The translations under genes and the position numbers were made by a program. The notes beneath the pieces were generated by a model that saw nothing but the letters and a program-made list of their open reading frames with translations, was not told where the DNA came from and did no database searches. A stretch of 64,000 bases of DNA from Heliocidaris erythrogramma (Eukaryota > Echinodermata > Echinoidea > Camarodonta > Echinometridae): contig CM046858.1 in the NCBI GenBank assembly GCA_025617745.1, forward strand, positions 29,898,534 through 29,962,533, read 5' to 3'. Shown piece by piece: positions 1 through 11,821 of this stretch; position 1 is the first letter of the stretch, and every line of letters starts with the position of its first letter.

Positions 1-2050
1 CAACGCCCCCCCCCCCCTCACCCAGCGTTTTTTTTTCAATTTTTTTTTTAATTGAAAGACAAGTATAGGCCTAAATTGTGGCACCCCTTTCTTTTATAAC
101 ATAACATTTTTCAAAATTCTTTTTTTGCTTGTTAGAGAATTATGGAGGAAAACTGGACCCCATAAAATCTGGCAATCCCCCCCCCCCCCCCCCGGAGCGA
201 ATTTTGGAGGCGAAAAACAAATTGTTGGAGGGCTGGCTAAAAAAATAAATAAAAAAACAAATGACCCCCCCCCCCCATTTTCATCAAATCTTCTTTCACC
301 TTTTCTCATCTTTTTTTTTCTTTCCTCTCTCTCTCTCATACACAAACCTCGATCACACGTCCTGGTTCATTTCACCCCTGCCCCCGTATGGTTCATGTCA
401 TTGATATAACGTGAGAGGATCTATATCATGTTCACATAAGAATTTTCTATTACATATATCTTTCTTACAATCAAGATTTAAGGTGCAATTATTTGCACAC
501 GTCGATTCGGAAATACATTGAGATTTTCTCACTTTTTATTGAATATTTTCCTACATGCAGAAATGAGAAGTCTTTAGAGATGTTTAGACATTGTCTTACT
601 TATATATATATATATATATACACGTTTAATTTTTTCCTTAAAAACCATAATTTATCTGCAGTCATACTCTTTCAAGAGTTCCATTACAGCTGACTTGTCA
701 AGGTCAAATGGTATCATTCTCTTTTTGACAGTAGTACAAATATGTACATGCATTAAAAAAAAATGACTTGCAATTTAAATGAATCATACGTTATTAATTT
801 CAATCCCTTTCCAAGAGGTAAATTATTTGAATTTACACTGGAAAAATAGATACAATTAACTTATTTACCCACTACACTCCACAAAAGAAGAAATAATAAT
901 TAAAAGAAATAAATGACCATCTAATTTCTATACACACACCATGTTACTCTTGAAAAAAAAAGACAATGTTGAGTCTTGATGACAGTTCTAAGAAATATAA
1001 ATTAAATGATTCATCTCCTTTTAGTTGGTACATGTATATTGCATATTACTAGTATTATAAGTCTAACTAAAAAGAAAGCGGGGGGTGGGGGGAGGAGAAA
1101 CACACACAGAAATCTAATTCTATAGTTTTAATTTAAATAAAATGTTGAATAGTATGGATTGTCTCTGTATATCAATAATAGAATAATAATTCAATTAGCA
1201 CAAATTCATACTTAGAATCAGTTAATTATTATTATTATTTGGTTATACATGGCTATAAGATTTAATAAAGGAGAGGCCAAGTGGCTCTGGCAGTGCTTAT
1301 CTCAATATCATTAGGGGCCATGTAATGTCACTAGGCCACATAGAAGAGGAAAACCTCCTCACAATAACGAGCTACTACAAAAAAATGGCTGCATGTGACT
1401 ACAACATGTGACATGGGGAGGGGTGGGTAAGATGGTTAAGATATAATTGAAGAACTTTAAACTCCTCTTCAGCCATTGTAATGATGCATATTAGACTGGA
1501 ATCCAGGTATAATTTCAATATGAAGAAATAGATGTTGATCAAAGCAGGGGTGTATTTCACTGAAGAGCTGAAGTAGAAATCCATCTGTTGAAAGAAAAGA
1601 GGAAAGATTTTAGAAAATAGCATCCATTGTGTATTTTAAAATTTAACAAGCAACAATTAGAATTTGAAAAAAATATATATAGAAATTTAGAGTTTCCTAT
1701 TAATAGTGGGTAGCCTTCCTCTTCATCATCATCATCATCTGTTGTAGAATATATGAGGTAGAGAAGCATTATCATGTATTAAGAAAAAAAATCACAGATA
1801 CAATGATCATAATGATAAATAATAATAATGAAAATAATAATAATACATGTGTATTATCAATTATATAACTTCACCCATGTTAATTTTTGTTTTTGTTTGC
1901 AGGAATTAATAAAATGTTTAATGTAATAATTAAGGGGACTAAAGAATGTTTTATACTGACATCACACTGAACCATCCCTTAAAGATATCATAGTTGCTTT
2001 TTAAAGACACTAAACAGCTAATATACTATTAAACTGAAAACAGATCTCAG
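1..2050. other. AT-rich non-coding stretch
   Basis: No exon, RNA gene or transposon ORF is recognisable here. The stretch holds homopolymer runs, a short (TA)n run near 601-620, and small ATT/AAT and CAT repeats near 1225, 1725 and 1815. On the minus strand it lies downstream of the last aminopeptidase exon found, so it may be intron or 3' flank of that gene. Confidence 0.5.
110..290. repeat. dispersed repeat with poly-C run, related to 38880-39100
   Basis: A stretch reading TTGCTTGTTAGAGAATTATGG followed by AAAACTGGAC and a long C run closely resembles 38886-38990 (same GAATTATGGAGG core, then CTGGAC/CTAGAC, then poly-C). It is a dispersed non-coding repeat; no ends were defined. Confidence 0.45.
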
Positions 2051-2205
2051 TGGCGGATAAAGGAAAAGGACAAGTGAAATGTCCATTCCTCAGAAAAAAA
2101 AAATGATAATGTTTTGTTGTAGTTTTGGTTGGACAATGTAAACTAAAAAATCTTTATTGTAAATACATCACCCCTCCCCCCCCCCCGGTTAACTGATCCT
2201 GGATC
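2051..2205. mobile_element. short MITE-like repeat with GTGGCGGATCCAGG-type ends
   Basis: The left end reads AGTGGCGGATAAAGG. The right end reads CCTGGATCCACTA, which is the inverted counterpart. A poly-C run lies inside. A related pair of ends flanks 38824-39105. No coding capacity. Confidence 0.4.
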
Positions 2206-2316
2206 CACTACCACCACCAGACCTATAATATTTAGCTGTAATAGGCCTAGGTCTAACACTAACTAGTTAGGTCTAGACCTACCTGTTTATTTCTCACGTC
2301 TCATCAAAGTCTTTAA

Positions 2317-3230
2317 AGTAGCTATCCAAAGAAAATCACAAATATGGCAATTAATGTATCACTAGAAACTGGGAAGCTTACAGATGGCAATCGTATAAGT
2401 TTTATGTCAACTGCGTATCTGATGATTATAAAAACAACATAAATAAAAGCTCTTTTCAGCATGTGGAATATCCGAGGATTCGCCAGAAATATAGCGATGT
2501 TTTGATGTCGTCTCACTAGGGACCAATCCTGCTTAAGCAGACGACGTCCTATAATGAATGAACGTAATTGCAATGCAATTATTTATCAAATTATAAAGAG
2601 TTTGGTATATTTAAACATGACCTTATTTCACACCATTCTAAAAGGGAAAGTGAAACTGATTCTGATAACTAAAACCGTTTGATTGTAAATACACAGGAGA
2701 AAGGTCAATGATCAATGAAATAAACCCCACTTTCAAATCGAAAAGCCCTCCGAATAATAGCACGGATGGTATTCGTTCCCTGTTGAAACGCCGAACATGC
2801 CCCGGTGCAAGCAGCTGAAAATACAATGGCGTCTTATTTTGTTTACAAGTGACTGATTCCTTATTTTTTTAACTCTGCAGTTTTCATCAAAATAATACCA
2901 TACATGAAGTTAAGAGTGAGGCAACAGACTAACATTAAGACTGACGTTAGTCAAGTAAGAGAAATAAGTGAAGAGGAGATGACAAAACAGGCACTGAAAA
3001 ATTTGTAAGATGTTATGGGACATCGTCTGCTTAGACAGGACTGGTCCCTGGTGTGTCGTCACACATCTCATCAGCGTTCGAGGAGCTCTTCAGCTGCTAT
3101 ATCGGGGGCTGTATTTTACTGTTTTATAATTGATAATAATCATTACTTCAAATGTTTCCAAGCGTTGAATTTGGATACCCTTGTTTAATTTATGCCATCT
3201 ATGCAATAATAAGTATTACGCCAATATTTA
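2317..3230 (+). mobile_element. TTAA-associated repeat element A, copy 1
   Basis: This segment is a near-identical direct copy of 36354-37290. It starts with TTAA then AGTAG; homology with the other copy runs to about 3230. The right end differs from copy 2, so the terminus here is uncertain. The two halves of the element are inverted relatives of each other (compare 2508-2553 with 3012-3066), giving a foldback form. A short ORF like that at 36956-37186 begins near 2903 but is closed by a stop at 3006-3008. No known transposase is visible. Confidence 0.7.
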
Positions 3231-4792
3231 TTTTGATGTAATTTTCTTGTAATGTGATCTTTAATAGTAGGACTTTCTGCCTCATCCGGCACCTCCAACA
3301 CTTGTTGAGTTATGTAAGTAGACCTCTAACATTAGGCTCTAGTAGATCTTCAAGTAGATCAGCCAAAAATTAGTTCCTTGCCATGTTTATCTGAGGGAAA
3401 TCAAAGTCAACATGATGAGACTAATGAATGCGATACTGAAACAAAGGCCATCCAACTATTAGTGGAGATCTATTACCTCTCAACAGTTTTGATTCTGGTG
3501 TTGAATCAACACTAAATTATGTGCCCCCCCCCTCTCTCTCTCTCTCTCTTGAAATATAAAAATATAAAACCTCATCATGATGCTTGCCTAGCTAGCCTTG
3601 GCTATGGCCTTGGCTCTTTTACTAAGAACCACTGCGTTAAAATTACACCCGGCATTAGCAAACTGTGTAATATCTACTCAAAGCAGACGTGGACCTGGAC
3701 TGGTCTCTGGAAAATATCAACATGGAGGTATTTGGCAATGGAACCCTCCTCATTCTTAAAACAAATCCAGACCAGAATAGCCTACCGAATCAATTAAAAA
3801 GGGCCTCACCTGGGCCCTTTGTCTTTCAGAATATAACAGGGTCTATGCGTCTACATCTAACTTAGATAACCAAATCATCGACATACAATCTAAGTTCGAT
3901 CCATTTCGAGGTTTACTAAATCTGTAAGCCATGGCATTGGCATTGACATCAGTCAATAGATCATCTATCGAAACGTATCGAGATAGTCCCGCCCGAAAGT
4001 CCGGGTGAGCCGTCACATTAGCTCATGAAAATTGAATTGAAAGTTCGAGAGTAGATTTACACATTATTTCATGACATACAGCTCTGTAGATTCCTTTCAA
4101 AATGAAGAGAAATTGATTACTCACAATGGCAGAACTTACATACATAAATACAGGTGTACTCACCTCTATACTTTCCACAACTTTTTTTAGTGATGAAAAG
4201 AAGTCAAATCGCTCCTTTTGAAGAACATTCATATTCATAAGGTCCGGTCCAAAGTTTGATAAATCGGAGTATGCAAAACGAAAATGAATAATGCATGAGG
4301 TGTTTCTCGATACTTTTTTTGGTATCGGGGGCTTGGGAAAAATGAAATGTTACCAAAGGGGCGGGGCCGAATACGCTTAGACTGAATGTTGACGCTACAG
4401 CTTATATGCAAATGAGGCAATCCGCGAGTGCTACCTTTCCGCCTACAAGTTTTAATTTGTCTATGGTGTTGATACACGACAACTTTCCATGTGAGGATTT
4501 CATTAACGTATGTGTTTAAGAACACAGTGAAAAGGTATGTCATTATCTTATTTACAAACGGCCGAGAGATTACGTTCGTAAATTATTGTGTATTTGGCTG
4601 TATAACTCTGCCAAATTAGCAAGCATTTCCTCTCAGTAAGTGATAAAGTTAAGATGTTGGAGTACATGATAAGCATAAGGCTGCAGCCCCCGTTCCCCCC
4701 CCCCCCCCGAAAATTTTTAATAAGCTAATATCAAGGGAACCGTCTCCTCATATTCAGACAGCAATACTTCATAAAATATGCGCGACACACAC
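3231..4792. other. no gene recognised
   Basis: Contains a (TC)n run at 3531-3550 and a poly-C run near 4697. I searched the minus strand for the next aminopeptidase exon, which should follow the one ending at 4793, and did not find it. Short ORFs at 4023-4543 on the minus strand match nothing I know. Confidence 0.4.
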
Positions 4793-4996
4793 CTGGAAAG
4801 CACCGAAGGCGGACGCCCTGGACATCATGAGTTTGATGTAACCTAGGGCCTTCGTGGCCGTCAACCAAGGTACGTAGTCCCTCTCCTCGGCTAGATAGCG
4901 AGTCAGGTTGAGTGCCGTGGCATAACTCAGATCGCCAGCCCTCGCTAAATTCAAGGCATCCCCTATTAAAGCTACTCGATTCGAAATAGGGATAAC
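4793..4996 (-). CDS. M1 aminopeptidase exon (ERAP1_C-like domain)
   Basis: This is a 204-bp exon, 68 codons, entering and leaving in phase 0. The acceptor is TTGTAG at 4997-5002 and the donor is GTGTGTG just below 4793. The product reads VIPISNRVALIGDALNLARA, then a stretch containing LNLTRYLAEERDYVPW. This is the classic start of the helical C-terminal domain of aminopeptidase N/ERAP proteins (family pattern: NRAQLIDDA, ALNLT.YL..E.DY.PW). It is the most C-terminal exon found; the remaining helical-repeat exons were not located and may lie beyond the window edge. The protein is expected to be a type II membrane ectoenzyme trimming N-terminal residues from peptides. Identification is firm; the exact paralogue is unknown. 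Confidence 0.9.
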
Positions 4997-5532
4997 CTAC
5001 AATGGAGAATGTATGCGAATTAATATAAGATTATAAGATTTTTTGCACACTTCCTTAAATATGTCATTTGATTGTTTCCGCGCAAACGTTTCTAAAACTG
5101 AATTTTTAATCTAACACCAAATGTCACTAATGTCAATTACGTTTCACATGATATTTTGCAATCGTTATCAATGAACTGAAATCGATAACTCACTTGAAAT
5201 AGAATTCGCTTTTATACATGAGGAATTTGAAAAGCACTGCGTTTGTTTGTTTGTTTTGTTTTGTTTTCTTTCTTTCTTTGCATTTGTTTTGTTTTCTTGG
5301 ATTTACCATCAGCACTCCGTCTCCCAAAGAAATGTATCCTCTTCATAATTAAAATGAAAATTCGCTTTGAAGGGACTTTCTATTATTATTTTATCAAAAT
5401 GTTTGACAGTCAGTTGCACACAAGTCCTTATTCCACTACGCCAATAAATGATCAATCCAATAAAATCCATGCCATAGTAAAACAGTGACCAATACCATGA
5501 ATATGCCCTACAGATAATTTTCGGATGTGTCA

Positions 5533-5804
5533 ACTAGAACGCCGTCCTAGATCCTCCCAGCGACGATGGACTGCTTTGTGTTGACTGCATACAAAGTAGG
5601 TGAAGCATGAAGCTAACAATGGGTGAAGCGACGTTCACGTTTTAGAGAAGACGGCAAAACCATGTTTTATGCGTTCTCGATCTGACTAGTGGACGAGGGA
5701 GAAGCCAGTGGACGGGTGAGCCGTTCTTGCACAAAGCGCAGTATGCAGCTAACACAAAGCAGTCTATTGTAGCTAGGAAGATCTAGGACGGCGTTCAAGC
5801 TAGT
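5533..5804. mobile_element. palindromic MITE in aminopeptidase intron
   Basis: The left arm contains GAACGCCGTCCTAGATC followed by GGACTGCTTTGTGTT. The right arm is its inverted counterpart (AACACAAAGCAGTC, then GATCTAGGACGGCGTTC). Arms are about 70 bp and the whole is about 272 bp. It has no ORF and lies between the exons at 4793-4996 and 6004-6137. The superfamily was not assigned. Confidence 0.65.
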
Positions 5805-6003
5805 CCACACATTCGATAACTCACTAATGACGGCTGCACACGAGATGTCACACTAATGTTCTGAACACACTCATCATAGGTTTGTGTAGATTGTTACACA
5901 CCAATGTTCTGTCTATTTATATATTCCTAAATACCCTAGAATGACGCAATAGAATATAGCGCCTTGTGTGCCAAGGGTCTAATATCAGTTGGAGGCACAA
6001 TAC

Positions 6004-6137
6004 CTGGTGATCCGTCAGTAGTTGAGAAATTAGTAATTGCCAGTTGTGCTCATCATAATTCACCCGATAGTACCCATAAGCGTTGATATTAACCAGGAGC
6101 CAATCATCCGTTGTAGATCTCATCAATGGTATTGTAA
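6004..6137 (-). CDS. M1 aminopeptidase exon (GYYRVNYD motif)
   Basis: A 134-bp exon that completes a codon split with the previous exon (phase 1 in, phase 0 out). The acceptor is TTATCCAG and the donor is GTATTG. It encodes [20 protein letters not shown] followed by [13 protein letters not shown] and [12 protein letters not shown]. The GYYRVNYD block is a hallmark of vertebrate-type aminopeptidase N, ERAP and related M1 enzymes, at the end of the beta-sandwich domain before the C-terminal helical domain. It joins in frame to the exon at 4996-4793 over a 1.0 kb intron that holds a palindromic MITE. No stop or frameshift is seen. Confidence 0.93.
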
Positions 6138-6335
6138 CTGGATAAAATAATCATATAGCAATCAACTCTACATCTTCAAAATTGGATTTGTCAATTTCAG
6201 TCTATGTCATTATTTTGTAGATATGTGTCCGATGAGAAATGTGGAAAAACAACATTAAATAGGTTATTCGTATCGTATAAGTTCTTGGCTAAATTCTAAT
6301 TCTACTGTTATACAAACAAAGAGCAACCATATAAT

Positions 6336-7283
6336 AGTGGCGTCGCTTGCGGGGGTGTGGGGGTGTCACCCCCTCCCCCCAGTCAAAATTGCTGTCGGAA
6401 AATGCGCTACCTTTGTCGGCAAATTAAAAAATAAGGAGGGGGAAGGGAAATGGAAGAGGAAAAGGAAAAGGAGAAGAAAAAAGAAAACGGGAAAGGGAAA
6501 CAAAAACAAACCAGAAAGAAAAGAAGGAGAAAGAGAAGGAAAAACTGGCAATTTTTTTTTGGCTCGCTCGCTTCGCTCGCTCGCAAGTTAATATTCGGGC
6601 AAAAGGCATCCCCCTTCGGCAATAGGCTGCAGTCCCCGCCACCCCCCCCCCCGATATTCGAGCAACCAACACGTCATATTCGGGAAGCGAAGTTAGGTGC
6701 CAGAATATCCACTTATTTGGGCAGCAAGGTACCGCTGATAATTATGTAACTTCAGTACATTTTCTCTAAAAAAAGGTTAAAATAATTTGCTCGCTCGCAA
6801 TAATTTAGAAATTGAAAGTTGATATTCGGGCAAAAGGCGTCCCCCTTCGGCAATGGGATGCAGCCCCCCCCCCCGCCCCTCCTATGAGGATTTTCCAAGT
6901 TTCGATATTCGGGCAGCGAGGAGCCAGAATATCCACATATTGGGGTAGTGAGGTTCCCAGATAATTATGTAACTTCTGTATGTAAATTCCAAACAGCTCG
7001 CTCGCTCGCAAAAATTTAGGAATGGAAACCTTGATATTTGGTCAAAAGGCGTAAGCCCCTCCTTGTAAAAATGGCCCGGTATGATCAAGATCTCTACATC
7101 TGTGATTTTCTTTATTATTTGTGGGGGGAGGGAGATTAGGGCGCTGCATTTTTGTCGGCAAATTAGGTTTTCACAACCTAAAAATTTGTCGGTAACTTTG
7201 GGTGTCACACCCTAAAACTTTGTCGCCAAATTTGAGTGTCACCCCCCCCCCCCCCCATCAAAATGTTCTAGCGATGCCCCTGA
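6336..7283. repeat. internally repetitive element with poly-C and ATATTCGGGCAAAAGGC units
   Basis: The word ATATTCGGGCAAAAGGC recurs at about 6592 and 6822, with a diverged form at 7033, so the unit is about 210-230 bp. Each unit carries a CTCGCTCGC-rich segment, a CCCCCTTCGGCAATRGG segment and a poly-C run. The outer ends AGTGGCGTCGCTTGC and (inverted) AGGGGCATCGCTAGA resemble each other, suggesting a non-autonomous transposon with subterminal repeats. No genuine coding sequence; the ORFs across it are low-complexity. Confidence 0.5.
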
Positions 7284-7347
7284 GTGCAATATGATAATAC
7301 TCTGGATATGATATGTTGTAAAAATTAAAAAGTCAGAAAAATGGCAA

Positions 7348-7645
7348 AAATATAATAATAATAATAATAGCTACATTTATATTGCGCACGTATCCATCCC
7401 AGAGGATGCTCAAGGCGCCTACAAAGGAGATATTATTACCCCGGTCATTGGATACTGGCATGCCCGCACACAATGTATGCACATTCTCCGCTCCCTGGGG
7501 AGTATTCCAGCAATGGGCAGTACAGTGACGCTCAAATTGCTAAACAAACGATCCGCATCCTACCAGGTACCCATTTAACACCTGGGTGGAGAGTGGCAAA
7601 TGTAGATTAACGTCTTACCATAGGACGCTAGTGCTGCGGTGGTTC
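7348..7645 (-). repeat. dispersed repeat with (ATT)n tail, LINE/SINE-like
   Basis: Begins with an (ATA)n run and contains GATATTATTACCCCGGTCAT and GCACACAATGTATGCACATT. Both blocks recur, inverted, at 25560-25710 next to an (ATT)n tail. Such tails with AGCGCY...GCGCTATA stems are common at 3' ends of CR1/L2-type LINEs and their SINEs. The part from 7560 contains ACCAGGTACCCATTTAACACC, a block I associate with repeats of many marine invertebrates. Confidence 0.55.
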
Positions 7646-8456
7646 ATAATTGGAGATACTAGTCTTCAAATCGAACCTAAACCTGGATACTTAACATATG
7701 CATAAGTAAATTTTTAGGCCAAGGTAAACGTATATGTACACGACTTTAATAACATAGCAACGTTAGGATGGAAGTGTCCTGATGTTTTGCCAATAGTGTT
7801 AATGGGCATTTTGTTTTTGTTTTCCCTTGTTCTCTTAAACAAAATGTCATGTTAACACTTGTCCGTGACTATCAGTCTTTGAGTATCAAAAAGCCATGTA
7901 TTTTGTTGGTCATAGTATTGCGTGATGCTTCATCCCACACTCTTGATAACAACGTATTTGTAAACCCATCATTGAAAATAAATGTCCAGAAAATTGATTT
8001 TTAATTTGTATAACCTAACTACACAGGGTACTTTTGAAATGTGAACATTCCCATTAATGTTTAAATAGTAATTTCATATTGAGACTGATAATCAGTAGTT
8101 GTTTACTGGACGGATGATTGTACAGTGAACAGTTCTGTTTATCATGGATTGCCGATAAAATGCTATGTATTAATTCTTTTGTTATAATTTGCATACATTT
8201 AAATTATTAAAAAGAGGTGTATAGATAGACTGACACACAAGATGATGGATGGGTGAATGATGGAAAGAATGGAAGAAGAATGGGTGGAATGGAAAGTTGC
8301 AGCTCTTTCAGTTGAAAAAGCATCGGAGTCTAGTCTAGTGGTTTTAATTCGAGGTGGCGAATATTGTGTGATATATAACCAGCACGGCACCATTATCCGT
8401 GGTATCCTACACGTCCTAGGTCCGTCTTTCGTTATTTTAATGTAAACAAATCTTAC
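7646..8456. other. intron sequence, nothing recognised
   Basis: Intron between the aminopeptidase exons at 8457 and 6137. The ORFs at 8199-8507 and 8257-8445 overlap the real exon in wrong frames or are chance. Confidence 0.5.
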
Positions 8457-8548
8457 CAGCTGAGTTAGGTGTAAGCCACTGTAGTGGAGGAGTCTCGAAG
8501 TCTGCATCCTGCCTTGTAGTATACCTCATGGGTATATGCCATGTATAG
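8457..8548 (-). CDS. M1 aminopeptidase exon (beta-sandwich domain)
   Basis: A 92-bp exon with acceptor CTTCAG and donor GTAAGAT. It accepts two bases (GG) from the exon at 11242-11061, giving GYTWHIPMRYTT, then RQDADFETPPLQWLTPNSA. M1 enzymes have a matching segment (..W.VP..YTT.......W). Only the combination of splice sites, phase and position makes this small exon safe: it sits in order between two firmly recognised exons and keeps the reading frame through both junctions (phase 2 in, phase 1 out). Confidence 0.85.
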
Positions 8549-8971
8549 CTGAAGTAAGGAAGTAAGAGCGGGAGGGAAAAAGATCATCATACGGAAAGAA
8601 ATTTCTCAATAGCATGTCCTCATAACGTTAGTGGAAGGCTGGAAGTAGTTCATGTGTAGTTGTGTATGTATCATGTGACTTTATTTTCCCTTCCTTCCAA
8701 CCTTTTATTCATTGCTTTACCCATCTTCTCTTCAAGCTTTTGAGCTTCTTCAATTTATACTAGTGAAAATCATATTTCCAAAAGGAAATTAAATACTTTT
8801 AATTTCCACTTTTTGTTTCGCTTATAACGGGCGTTTATCTAAGCAGTTTTGTTATTTCCTTTCATGTCCCAAGAGAATTGTTTTGTTAAAATCTTTAGAA
8901 TTCATTTACATTATTATTCGAGAAAGAATACTGAATTTGAGTAAAAATATAAAGGGCACGAAAAGTACTTA

Positions 8972-10697
8972 CACTGTAAAAACTGAAGTGCTGAAACATG
9001 AGTGCTAATTGGAAGTTTGCACTTAACGTGCTATTTCTAACACCTCACGTGCCATTTGCGTCTGGGAGATGATAAGGTGCAGAAAATTGTGTGCTAAAAG
9101 TAAGTGCTGAATGTTAGGACGCTTGTTTTACACTTCAAGTGCTGACCAACGTCCCGTGATTAAATAAGCGATTTCGTAATTAGGATTTGCGCATGAGCAG
9201 ATAAAGGTCATTTGACATAAACTGGCATGTTCGTTTAAAATGCACTGAGATAAGCGTCGACTGTGTTATGATTATTCATATATTCATTTAATTATACTTT
9301 TCTTTAAATCCACTGAAAAACAACAAAGTGTTCATTGATGGTTGGTATTTGACAGTCTGCCAAATGATAGCCAGCTTGCAAACAATGCGCTTTCCCAAGT
9401 GTTCATTGACGTGCTATTCTAGTCACCTGGTCTACGATGTCTTTCTTTCATAGAGTTTGAATTCTTTAGGTTTCTATGTCGGGCAAGCTTACGTATTATC
9501 TTTCTTTGAAAAGATGACTATCCTAATGAAAAAGGGAAAGGTCATTTGCGAAAAGTTGCTCATGGGCCAATAGACCTGTTTACTCAGTGATTCAAATTTA
9601 TGGATGTTTCTTTCCTGGGGACCTAGTAACGAGGTATCATTAACATGTTATTAATGAATGAACTACAATACTTGGAATCGAGTTTGCATACATTACTTGT
9701 TGCTATGTCTGACAAGCCTCTGGCAAGCTTTCAGGTTGTCAAGAACAACCTTTGTTTTAAAAGTATGTATAAAATTTGAATCACTTAATAGTAAACAGGT
9801 CTATTACGAAATCGCTTATTACGCAACTGTAGTGCAAGAGCCATCATCTGCTGCACAGGCATGGCGTGGTAAGTAAAACTTTAAGACATTAAATTTAGAA
9901 CTTCTGTAATGTTATGCGAATAAAGGTATCAAATAATATGATAATTACATTAATTTTTGTAGTGGTGGATATGAAACATAATGAAAAGCAATGAAGTGGA
10001 AATGCCATGTTTCAGCGTGTGGCCAACCGTCTACGGTACGCGTTGTCGACGTTGACATGAAAATTGTTGATCAGCCAGGCACGGGGCGCGATTGACCGCA
10101 CGGGCCGGGACCGGGCCTGGGAAGTTTGGAAGGCAGTGTGTGTGCTTTTTTTCGTCACGATTGTGGATTGCCGAAATGGAACAATTAAACCTCCGAAATT
10201 GCCACTTCTTGGTCTAAAGTAATTCTCAGATGATTAAATCCACATGCCATGGTTTTAGTCGATATCATCTATGTATATAACCAGTTCATATCAATCTAAA
10301 AACAAAATCTAGACCTTAGTGTAGGGCTGTTTAACAGACTATTTAAGAGTGAGTTTTCAGCACTACAGGTGTGATTTTGTGCATACTGTTTGTGTGTGTT
10401 CTTCAGCACTATATTGAGTGCAAAAGTGTTAGCACTAGTAGTGCCGTTTTGGGGGCTCTAAAATGAGTTATTTAATGCACTAGAAGTGTTGTTTTTGAGA
10501 GCTGCATGCGTCTAATAGCACCAGAAGTGTAAAAGGCTTACACTTAAAGTGTTTAAAGTAGCACTTGGACTGGTGTTGAATTATAGCACTTGTACAAGTG
10601 CTACTTTAGCACAATTTGTGCAGTCCCTATGCATGCCCTTACGGGTGCTTCCTCCAAATCTTGAGGTGCTAATAATAGCACTTTATTTTTTAGAGTG
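8972..10697. mobile_element. TA-flanked element with CACTGTAAAAACT ends, copy 1 (1.73 kb)
   Basis: The element starts TA then CACTGTAAAAACTGAAGTGC and ends with the inverted form TTTTTTAGAGTG then TA. Both arms are rich in scattered AGTGCT/AGCACT words. An inner inverted pair (ATTACGAAATCGCTT at about 9804 against its complement at about 9168, plus a longer stem at 9569-9600/9772-9806) suggests a second foldback inside. Shorter relatives lie at 22098-22517 and 60955-61422. TA target duplication and these ends suggest a Tc1/mariner-type MITE. The 72-codon ORF at 9658-9876 has no known relatives. Confidence 0.7.
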
Positions 10698-11060
10698 TAG
10701 AATACGATCAAAATCAAAACAGTGAAAAGAGATCGAAAAGTTGAGTGATACATGTAAATCTTTTTGCTGTCGACATGTGTCGATGCCACTGACAGAAATC
10801 CATTCCGTTACATTCGAATTATGATCATAGTATGGTTTTTAAAAAAGATGAAAACTTCAAATTGGCTACATTCGACTGTTCGCTGATACCTAAGGATAAA
10901 AGCTTTGTACAATTATTAAGTGTCCCTTATAATGACTAACATCAGCAATAAAAATATTTTAAAAAAATGTTTGCACGTGTCATAAAATAGAGCATCTCTA
11001 TAACAAACATAGATTTTAAAATCTGTAATAAATTGACGAATAGGAGGAAATTGTAAATAC

Positions 11061-11242
11061 CCTAGGTCGTCATATTGCGTTGTGGTGTTTGCTTCCGGGT
11101 CAACAAGGAAGCGATTCTGATTGGCTGAGAAGGACGGGGTGGCTGCTGAATATTCACGATTAATGTTTACTGTTGGATAACCCATTTGTAAAGTCCATGT
11201 ATCCATCACTTGTTTGACGTCAATGCCTGAATCATTTGCAGC
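11061..11242 (-). CDS. M1 aminopeptidase exon (MDTWTLQMGYP motif)
   Basis: A 182-bp exon, acceptor TTTCTTAG, donor GTATTTAC, phase 0 in and 2 out. It encodes AANDSGIDVKQVMDTWTLQM followed by GYPTVNINREY and FLVDPEANTTTQYDDLG. The MDTWTLQMGYPV block and the downstream RFLxDPxAN block are diagnostic of the aminopeptidase N group within M1. The intron before it (11243-23420) is almost entirely the 11.7 kb foldback element; without that element it would be about 450 bp. Confidence 0.94.
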
Positions 11243-11611
11243 CTAAGAAAGGTTAGGAATCAAATTATGATGCTAATTCATTACCATGCAGGGCAAATAC
11301 TTCGTTTTACTGTGAATTGAACTGTTGCTTCAATTGTAAATAATATTATTTTTTATTTCATTTTTTTCCCGAATGTAAGATGATAGATCTGTCGAGTTAT
11401 TTTTTTAACAAGATAAGACAAACTGAGATGACAAAAATAACATACTTGATTTTGTTTCAAATAAATGATTTTTTCGGAGTGCTGTAAGTTCTTTTCTGGG
11501 TCATGGAATTATAGCGTCTTGGTTTGTGTATAAAAGATGACTTGGAATCATTAATATATTAGCCCCGAAATTTTAAATCCTGAATGTCTCATCTTGTCAC
11601 AATATCATTAA

Positions 11612-11789
11612 AGTCCGGCGCACACTATACGATCCGACTGCGACCCGATTTTCGAACAAATTGCAGTTTGCATTAAATGTAAAAGTTTAAAAAGTGAAAT
11701 TATCTCATTTGAAGTTCGGAATAATGATACGAATTTTGGTTAAATGTAATTCTTCTGGTTAGAGTAAAGGCCAGATTAGTCCGGGAGCC

Positions 11790-11821
<32 letters not shown>

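Noticed and set aside
4023-4543. Next aminopeptidase exon
   Set aside because: Frames here lack any match to the M1 C-terminal helices, though a GTGAGT-like donor occurs at about 4160.
6337-6749. ORFs with K/E/R-rich or F/S-rich products
   Set aside because: Low-complexity purine tract within a dispersed repeat.
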